Assembly (NCBI GenBank): GCA_910579325.1
Contig: CAJTTU010000107.1
Span: forward strand, 1-11,387
Direction of reading: 5' to 3'
Origin: an uncultured Lachnospiraceae bacterium
GTDB lineage: Bacteria; Bacillota; Clostridia; Lachnospirales; Lachnospiraceae
Length of the DNA stretch: 11,387 nt
The notes below the pieces were generated by a model that made no database searches, was not told the DNA's origin, and saw only the letters and a list, made by a program, of their open reading frames with translations. This document shows, piece after piece, positions 6,805-11,387 of this stretch (positions within the stretch are counted from its first letter, which is position 1; the number at the start of each line of letters is the position of its first letter). Position numbers and translations under genes: made by a program.

Positions 6805-7242
6805 ATGAGAAAAAACAGCATTAAAAATATCAGAATCAATGCGGAGGTACAGCGGGAGCTGAGCAATATTATCCGCAGGGAAGTGAAGGACCCTAGAATT
6901 CATCCCATGACTTCCGTGGTTTCCGTGGAAGTGGCGCCGGATCTGAAAACCTGTAAGGCCTATATCAGCGTACTGGGCACGGAGGAGGAAGCGCGGAATA
7001 CGCTGGCCGGCTTAAAAAGCGGCGTCGGCTATATCAGAAACCAGCTTGCCCGCGCGGTGAACCTCAGGAATACGCCGGAAATCTTCTTTATCCTGGATCA
7101 GTCCATCGAGTATGGCGTGAATATGTCCCGGCTGATCGACGAAGTGACGGTTTCCGATCAGGAGAAGATGGAGAAGGCCGGACGGAACAGGGAAGGGGAA
7201 GAATCGGAGGAAGCAGCGAATGAATCGGCTGAAGAAAATTGA
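6805..7242 (+). CDS. rbfA: 30S ribosome-binding factor RbfA
   Basis: RbfA is a small KH-fold protein that binds the 30S subunit near the 16S rRNA 5' region and is needed for late maturation and cold growth. From ATG 6805 it has 145 residues. The family block RINAEVQRELSNIIRREV followed by KDPRI is near the N-terminus, then VSVEVAPDLKTCKAYISVLG and the NTPEIFFILDQSIEYG block of the last strand and helix. The C-terminus is a charged E-rich tail (GEESEEAANESAEEN). Its last 23 bases overlap nrnA. Neighbouring infB and rbfA are linked in most bacteria. Confidence 0.95.
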   Translation: MRKNSIKNIRINAEVQRELSNIIRREVKDPRIHPMTSVVSVEVAPDLKTCKAYISVLGTEEEARNTLAGLKSGVGYIRNQLARAVNLRNTPEIFFILDQSIEYGVNMSRLIDEVTVSDQEKMEKAGRNREGEESEEAANESAEEN

Positions 7243-8194
7243 TGAGATTCTGGCAGGATGCCGGTCCGTGGTCATTCTGGGCCATGTGCATCCGGACGGC
7301 GACTGCGTCGGCTCCTGCCTGGGACTGTATAATTATATTCAAAAAGTAGCGCCGCAGGCAGAGACGGATGTGTATCTGGAACCCTTTCAGAAGGAATTTG
7401 CCTTTCTGAAAGGGGCGGACCAGGTCCGTCATGAATTTGATACGGAAAAGACCTGTGAGCTGTGTATTGTCTGCGACGCCAGCGACCGGGAACGGCTGGG
7501 AAAGGGCGCGGAGATTTTTGACCGGGCCGGCCGTACCGTCAGCATCGACCATCATAAGACCAATACGGGCTTTGCCGGTCAGACTTTTTTGCGGGCAGAG
7601 ATCAGCTCAACATGCGAGCTGCTCTATGAGATGATGGAGGAGACGCAGATGGACCGGGAGATTGCCGCCTGTCTGTACACCGGTATGATTCACGACACCG
7701 GCGTGTTTAAATACCAGAGCGCTACGGCCAGGACGATGGAGATCGCCGGAAAGCTGATGGCTGAGGGGATTCCGTTTACGGATATTATCGACAGGACTTT
7801 TTATCAGAAGAATTACCGTCAGAGCAAGGCGATGGGGCAGGCGCTGTTAAACAGCCGTCTTTACGCGAAAGGCAGATTGATCTGTTCCGTGCTGACCGCG
7901 GAGGAAGTGGAACGTCTGCAGGCCGGTTCTATGGATATGGAGGGAATTGTGGAACAGCTGCGGCTGGTGGAGGATGTGGAAGTTTCCGCGTTTTTATATG
8001 AAAAAGTTCCCGGAGAATTTAAGGCAAGTATGCGGTCCAGGGAATATGTGGACGTCAGCGAGACGGCGGCGTTTTTTGGCGGCGGCGGCCATGCCCGGGC
8101 GGCGGGCTGTACGCTGCGCGGCAGCAAGGAGGAAGTGACGGGCCGGCTGCTTGAACGGCTGGAAAAGGAATGTTTGCAGGATGGCAGAGCATAG
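7220..8194 (+). CDS. nrnA: Bifunctional oligoribonuclease/pAp phosphatase NrnA (DHH/DHHA1)
   Basis: A 324-residue DHH-family phosphoesterase. Family members degrade short RNAs (nanoRNA) to mononucleotides and dephosphorylate 3',5'-pAp, using Mn ions in the cytoplasm. Metal-binding motifs are complete: HPDGDCVGS at 24-32, CDASD at 85-89, IDHHKTN at 109-115, and HDTG around 158-161. The DHHA1 substrate-binding motif GGGGHARAAG is at 287-296. The length matches Bacillus NrnA (about 313). GGAGG at 7206-7210 supports ATG 7220, inside the 3' end of rbfA. The stop overlaps the truB start. Placement between rbfA and truB is typical of Clostridia and suggests coupling RNA recycling with translation genes. 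Confidence 0.93.
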   Translation: MNRLKKIDEILAGCRSVVILGHVHPDGDCVGSCLGLYNYIQKVAPQAETDVYLEPFQKEFAFLKGADQVRHEFDTEKTCELCIVCDASDRERLGKGAEIFDRAGRTVSIDHHKTNTGFAGQTFLRAEISSTCELLYEMMEETQMDREIAACLYTGMIHDTGVFKYQSATARTMEIAGKLMAEGIPFTDIIDRTFYQKNYRQSKAMGQALLNSRLYAKGRLICSVLTAEEVERLQAGSMDMEGIVEQLRLVEDVEVSAFLYEKVPGEFKASMRSREYVDVSETAAFFGGGGHARAAGCTLRGSKEEVTGRLLERLEKECLQDGRA

Positions 8195-9185
8195 AACAGA
8201 GGGTATGGCAGACGGAATCTTAAACGTATATAAAGAAAAAGGGTTTACTTCCCATGACGTAGTGGCGAAGCTGCGGGGCATTCTGCATATGAAAAAAATC
8301 GGCCATACCGGCACGCTGGACCCGGATGCGGAAGGGGTACTGCCTGTCTGTCTCGGAAAAGGAACCCGGTTATGCGAGCTTTTGACGGATAAGGATAAGG
8401 AATATGAAGCGCTGCTGAAGCTGGGGGTGGAGACAGATACCCAGGATACTTCCGGACGGACGCTGGCGGAACATCCGGTCCTGACATCGCCGGAACAGCT
8501 GGTGGCGGTGATCGGAACCTTTGTGGGGGAGATCGAGCAGATTCCGCCCATGTATTCCGCAATCAAGGTCAATGGAAAAAAGCTGTATGAGCTGGCAAGA
8601 GCCGGCAAAGAGGTGGAGCGGCAGGCCAGGAGGATTCGGATCTATGGGATCGATATCCTCGGAATTGACCTGCCTTTCGCGCGGATCCGGGTGCGCTGCT
8701 CAAAAGGAACCTATATCCGCACCCTCTGCCATGATATCGGTCAGGCAGCAGGCTGCGGCGGCTGTATGGCGGAGTTGATCCGCACCCGGTCAGGGAGGTT
8801 CCTTTTGGAGGACAGTCTGACCCTTTCCGGAATCGAGACGCTGTACCGGGAGGGAAGCTTACAGGAACATATCCTGCCGGTGGACGCTTTTTTTTCGGAA
8901 CTGTCAAAGATCGCGCTCCCGGAAAATCTGGACAGGCTGGCCCACAACGGGAATGCGCTGCCTTATACGGGCTGCCGTGCCGATATCGCATGGAATAAAA
9001 ATGAAAGCGGTCAAAAGCGCGAAGCGGCATCTGCAAAACAGGGATTTTGTGAGAATCTGCCGGCGTCCGAAGTACAAAGATACCGGGTATACGATTCGGC
9101 AGGTCGATTTATCGGCGTCTATGAAATGGATCGGAGGAATCCGGTTTTGAAACCCTGGAAAATGTTTTACAGCAGTCCATATTAA
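8181..9185 (+). CDS. truB: tRNA pseudouridine-55 synthase TruB
   Basis: TruB converts U55 in the T-loop of tRNAs to pseudouridine. The product is 334 residues from ATG 8181. It has DGILNVYKEKGFTSHDVV near the N-terminus (the motif I proline often seen after the lysine is E here) and the catalytic motif GHTGTLDPDAEGVLP with catalytic Asp at residue 47. RCSKGTYIRTLCHDIG follows in the middle, and a PUA-like C-terminal part ends in VYDSAGRFIGVYEM. About 25 extra polar residues (NKNESGQKREAASAKQ and following) sit just before that last block. ATG 8181 has AAGGA at 8165-8169 and overlaps nrnA by 14 bases. ATG 8205 is an alternative, closer to where many TruB proteins begin, but it has a poorly spaced ribosome site. 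Confidence 0.94.
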   Translation: MAEHRTEGMADGILNVYKEKGFTSHDVVAKLRGILHMKKIGHTGTLDPDAEGVLPVCLGKGTRLCELLTDKDKEYEALLKLGVETDTQDTSGRTLAEHPVLTSPEQLVAVIGTFVGEIEQIPPMYSAIKVNGKKLYELARAGKEVERQARRIRIYGIDILGIDLPFARIRVRCSKGTYIRTLCHDIGQAAGCGGCMAELIRTRSGRFLLEDSLTLSGIETLYREGSLQEHILPVDAFFSELSKIALPENLDRLAHNGNALPYTGCRADIAWNKNESGQKREAASAKQGFCENLPASEVQRYRVYDSAGRFIGVYEMDRRNPVLKPWKMFYSSPY

Positions 9186-9208
9186 ATCAGGAAAGGATTT
9201 TTCCGAAC

Positions 9209-10147
9209 ATGAGATGTATCAAGGAAATCGAAGAGATCAGGAGCGAGCGGCGGACGGCGGTTACGCTGGGGAAGTTTGACGGATTCCACAGAGGACACCA
9301 GAAGCTGCTTTTCGAGCTTTGCGAGGCCAGGAAACAGGGCTGTCTTTCCGTTGTATTTTCATTTGACACGCCGCCGAAAGCTTATATCGACGGCGAGCCG
9401 CCGAAAGCGTTGTTAAGCCGCCGGGAAAAATGCGATCTAGCTGAGAAGCTGGAGGCGGACTGGCTGATTGTCTGTCCATTTACGGATGAGATACGCAATA
9501 TGACAGCGGAACGGTTTGTGAAAGAAATCCTGGCGGACCGGCTCCATGTGAAACGGGTAGTGGCCGGGGTGGATTTTCGGTTCGGCTGTCAGAGAAGCGG
9601 CGACGTGGAAACGCTTCGGAGATTAAGCGGGGAATACGGCTATGAGCTGTCGGTGATCGAGAAGGAGAGGGATCACGGTCAGGTGATCAGCAGCACATTG
9701 ATCAGAGAGCGTCTTTCTGAGGGCGATATGGAGCGGGTGAATCAGCTGTTAGGATACCCGTTCCATGTGACCGGGGAGATTATCCACGGCGCCCGGCTGG
9801 GAAGGACCATCGGTATGCCTACTATTAATCTGCGTCCCGGAGCCGATAAACTTCTGCCGCCCAACGGCGTCTATGCCAGCATTGTGGAACTGGAAGGAAA
9901 GCTGTATTCGGGCGTCACAAACATCGGCTATAAGCCTACGGTCAGCGGAGATCATGTCTGCGGCGTGGAAACCTATCTCCAGGATGCCAGCGGCGATTTT
10001 TACGGAAAAACCGCCCAGGTGCGATTTTACAAATATCAGCGCCCAGAGCGGAAATTCGATTCGGTGGAGGAGCTGAAAGCCCAGATGCATCGGGATGCGG
10101 AGCAGGCAAAGGAGTATACGGATAAGCGGAAAGAAAAAGAAGGCTGA
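9209..10147 (+). CDS. ribF: Bifunctional riboflavin kinase / FMN adenylyltransferase RibF
   Basis: RibF makes FMN from riboflavin and ATP, then FAD from FMN and ATP. The 312-residue length is typical. The N-terminal nucleotidyltransferase domain has GKFDGFHRGH at 21-30 (the HxGH motif), GVDFRFG at 120-126 and ISSTLIRERL at 160-169. The C-terminal flavokinase domain (about 183-305) has GRTIGMPTINL at 198-208, where relatives usually have PTAN rather than PTIN, and NGVYASIVELEGKLYSGVTN from about 219. VETYLQDASGDFYG carries the expected catalytic Glu. AAAGGA at 9192-9197 lies 11 bases before ATG. It is the last operon gene seen here; the rpsO that follows ribF in Bacillus is absent. No FMN riboswitch precedes it. 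Confidence 0.95.
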   Translation: MRCIKEIEEIRSERRTAVTLGKFDGFHRGHQKLLFELCEARKQGCLSVVFSFDTPPKAYIDGEPPKALLSRREKCDLAEKLEADWLIVCPFTDEIRNMTAERFVKEILADRLHVKRVVAGVDFRFGCQRSGDVETLRRLSGEYGYELSVIEKERDHGQVISSTLIRERLSEGDMERVNQLLGYPFHVTGEIIHGARLGRTIGMPTINLRPGADKLLPPNGVYASIVELEGKLYSGVTNIGYKPTVSGDHVCGVETYLQDASGDFYGKTAQVRFYKYQRPERKFDSVEELKAQMHRDAEQAKEYTDKRKEKEG

Positions 10148-10166
10148 AAGATGTAAAAAAGAGCGG

Positions 10167-10195
10167 TTGACAAATTCCGGCACAGTTGTTATAAT
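10167..10195 (+). promoter_or_regulatory. Near-ideal sigma-A promoter (P1) of the NlpC/P60 gene
   Basis: Consensus TTGACA at 10167-10172 and consensus TATAAT at 10190-10195 are separated by exactly 17 bp. TG at 10187-10188 plus one base gives an extended -10. The start site would be near 10202, leaving an 80-base 5' UTR. The -35 element begins only 20 bases after the ribF stop. I find no hairpin-plus-T terminator between them, so some read-through from ribF is possible. Confidence 0.92.
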
Positions 10196-10207
10196 GAATT
10201 CGTAATA

Positions 10208-10229
10208 ATATGTAACAAATATGTAACAA
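10208..10229 (+). promoter_or_regulatory. Two tandem 11-bp repeats forming a WalR-like operator
   Basis: ATATGTAACAA occurs twice in exact tandem, 10208-10218 and 10219-10229, one helical turn apart. Within it, TGTAAC (10211-10216), five bases, then TGTAAC (10222-10227) matches the published WalR/YycF box TGTWAH-N5-TGTWAH at every position. It lies just downstream of the P1 start site and just upstream of a second promoter-like pair. The gene it precedes is a cell-wall hydrolase, the class WalR controls in Bacillus and Staphylococcus. The repeat is seen directly; WalR binding is inferred. Confidence 0.65.
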
Positions 10230-10257
10230 TTGCAATAAAAGATTAAGATTCTAAAAT
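10230..10257 (+). promoter_or_regulatory. Possible second promoter (P2) of the NlpC/P60 gene
   Basis: TTGCAA at 10230-10235 and TAAAAT at 10252-10257 are separated by 16 bp, inside an AT-rich stretch that produces such matches easily. Its interest is placement: the WalR-like box ends two to three bases before the -35, a usual activator position. The start would fall near 10264, close to the ribosome site TGGAG at 10268-10272, which would leave a very short leader. Confidence 0.35.
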
Positions 10258-10281
10258 GCATAAAATCTGGAGATTGATAAT

Positions 10282-11387
10282 ATGAAGAAAAAAGCCGGAA
10301 CAAGAATACTGACGATCGCGCTGTGCGGTTCCATGCTGGCCGGACAGGCCGTATACGCGGCGGAGGAGCCGCTGAAAGCGGATCCCGCCCTGGCAGGCGC
10401 TTCCGTGGCGGTGACGGAATACCGCAACATTGTGGACAGCCGGGTAGATATGACAGATGTGAATACAGGTATGGCAGGCGTTTCCGTTTCTCTTGACGAC
10501 TACTATATGGCCTATGAGTCCGGCGAGGTGTCAAAATCAGCCACCATCGCGCTGGCAACCATGACATCCTCGGAAGTGGCTTCCGTCCTGGAGAACTATC
10601 AGAACCTGGGCGTGGCGAATGTGGAAAGCTATCTGAATGTGAGAGAGGAGCCGGACGGCGCGATTATCGGTAAGATGATCCGCTATTCAGGCTGTGAGAT
10701 TCTGGAGGAAGAAGGAGACTGGTATAAAATCAAGTCCGGCCCGGTAACCGGGTATGTGTCAAAGGAGTTTATTCTCACAGGCGAGGACGCCAAGATTAAA
10801 GCCATTGAGATGGCCAAGCTGAGAGCGGTGGTGACGGCAGAATCAAACCTGAATGTCAGAAAAGAGCCTACCACGGAATCCGAGATTATCACGAAGATCT
10901 GCAGTGAAGAACGGTACGATGTTCTGGAAGAAGTGGACGGATGGGTAAAGATCGGTCTGGAAGGCGCGGATGACGATGCCGAAGAAGGCTATGGATATAT
11001 TTCCGCCGAGTATGCGGATGTCCGCTATGCGCTGATCGAAGCTTATGAGTTTTCGCCGCTGACCGGTTCGACCGGATTAAGGAACAGCGTCGTGAACTTC
11101 GCGATGAATTATCTGGGCAACCGTTATGTATGGGGCGGCACCAGCCTGACCAACGGAGCGGATTGTTCCGGTTTCGTATTATCTGTCTTCGCGAATTATG
11201 GCATTTATCTTCCGAGAGTCGCGGCCGCGCAGGCCGGCGTGGGAACGAGGGTGGATTCTTCCCAGATGCTTCCCGGCGATCTGGTGTTCTACAGCTCCGG
11301 CGGCGGAATCGACCATGTGGCGATCTACATTGGAAACGGACAGATCATTCATGCGGCGAATTCCAGAAGAGGTATTATCATCTCCCC
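10282..11387 (+). CDS. Secreted SH3b-SH3b-NlpC/P60 cell-wall endopeptidase (3' end outside window)
   Basis: The reading frame is open from ATG 10282 to the window edge, 368 codons with no stop. Residues 1-26 are a signal peptide: KKK, a hydrophobic core, and a likely cut after AVYA. After a poorly conserved stretch (about 27-108) come two bacterial SH3 domains, about 111-166 (SYLNVREEPDG to GYVSKEFI) and 183-246 (SNLNVRKEPTTES to GYGYISAEYADV), which bind peptidoglycan. The NlpC/P60 catalytic domain starts near 267: YVWGGTSLTNGADCSGFV with Cys295, DHVAIYIG with His345, and IIHAAN with His357 as the usual third residue. This is a complete cysteine-peptidase triad, so it probably cuts gamma-D-Glu-diamino acid bonds in stem peptides outside the cell. 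TGGAG at 10268-10272 supports the start. It has its own promoter, separate in function from the upstream operon. Confidence 0.93.
   Translation, partial: MKKKAGTRILTIALCGSMLAGQAVYAAEEPLKADPALAGASVAVTEYRNIVDSRVDMTDVNTGMAGVSVSLDDYYMAYESGEVSKSATIALATMTSSEVASVLENYQNLGVANVESYLNVREEPDGAIIGKMIRYSGCEILEEEGDWYKIKSGPVTGYVSKEFILTGEDAKIKAIEMAKLRAVVTAESNLNVRKEPTTESEIITKICSEERYDVLEEVDGWVKIGLEGADDDAEEGYGYISAEYADVRYALIEAYEFSPLTGSTGLRNSVVNFAMNYLGNRYVWGGTSLTNGADCSGFVLSVFANYGIYLPRVAAAQAGVGTRVDSSQMLPGDLVFYSSGGGIDHVAIYIGNGQIIHAANSRRGIIIS

Noticed and set aside
9183..9208. FMN riboswitch ahead of ribF
   Set aside because: Only 23 bases separate truB and ribF, far too short for an RFN element, and no conserved RFN segments are present.

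Overview
The window looks like chromosomal DNA from a low-to-mid GC Gram-positive bacterium of the class Clostridia, most likely a Lachnospiraceae-type gut anaerobe. This is inferred from gene order (rimP-nusA-ylxR-ylxQ-infB-rbfA-nrnA-truB-ribF), strong GGAGG-type ribosome binding sites, TTG starts, TGn-extended -10 promoters, and protein wording such as the YKEKGFTSHD start of TruB. All genes lie on the + strand. I see no mobile element, tRNA, rRNA, CRISPR array or known riboswitch class.

Region 1 (1-1135): a possible C-terminal tail of an upstream gene, then a multi-membrane-span protein of the lysylphosphatidylglycerol synthase TM / flippase-like family.

Region 2 (about 1165-10147): the conserved nusA-infB operon. 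It starts at a clear sigma-A type promoter (TTGTAA, 17 bp, TATACT with an extended -10). A 5' leader follows with a 12-bp perfect hairpin closed by a GAAA tetraloop. Then come RimP (30S maturation), NusA (transcription elongation/termination), YlxR/RnpM (RNase P modulator family), YlxQ (L7Ae-family RNA binder), IF2, RbfA (30S maturation), NrnA (nanoRNase/pAp phosphatase), TruB (tRNA Psi55 synthase) and RibF (FMN/FAD synthesis). Genes are tightly packed; ylxR/ylxQ, rbfA/nrnA and nrnA/truB overlap and are probably translationally coupled. Several best starts lie downstream of the longest open frame (rimP, ylxR, infB, rbfA, truB), chosen from Shine-Dalgarno placement. Two proteins carry low-complexity repeats: NusA has an acidic C-terminal tail built partly from a 39-bp tandem repeat, and IF2 has a roughly 360-residue disordered linker containing seven near-identical 30-bp repeats.

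Region 3 (10148-11387): a new transcription unit. A near-ideal promoter (TTGACA, 17 bp, TGT-TATAAT) is followed by two exact tandem 11-bp repeats. They form TGTAAC-N5-TGTAAC, matching the published WalR/YycF operator consensus TGTWAH-N5-TGTWAH. A second, weaker promoter-like pair lies just downstream. The gene is a secreted two-SH3b plus NlpC/P60 cell-wall hydrolase, cut by the window end. WalR classically controls such hydrolases, so operator and gene fit together; this is the most interesting regulatory inference here.

Most of the window is well-conserved housekeeping sequence. I do not see a clearly novel multi-gene system. The points worth a second look are regulatory (WalR-like box, rimP leader hairpin) and the repeat tracts in IF2 and NusA.
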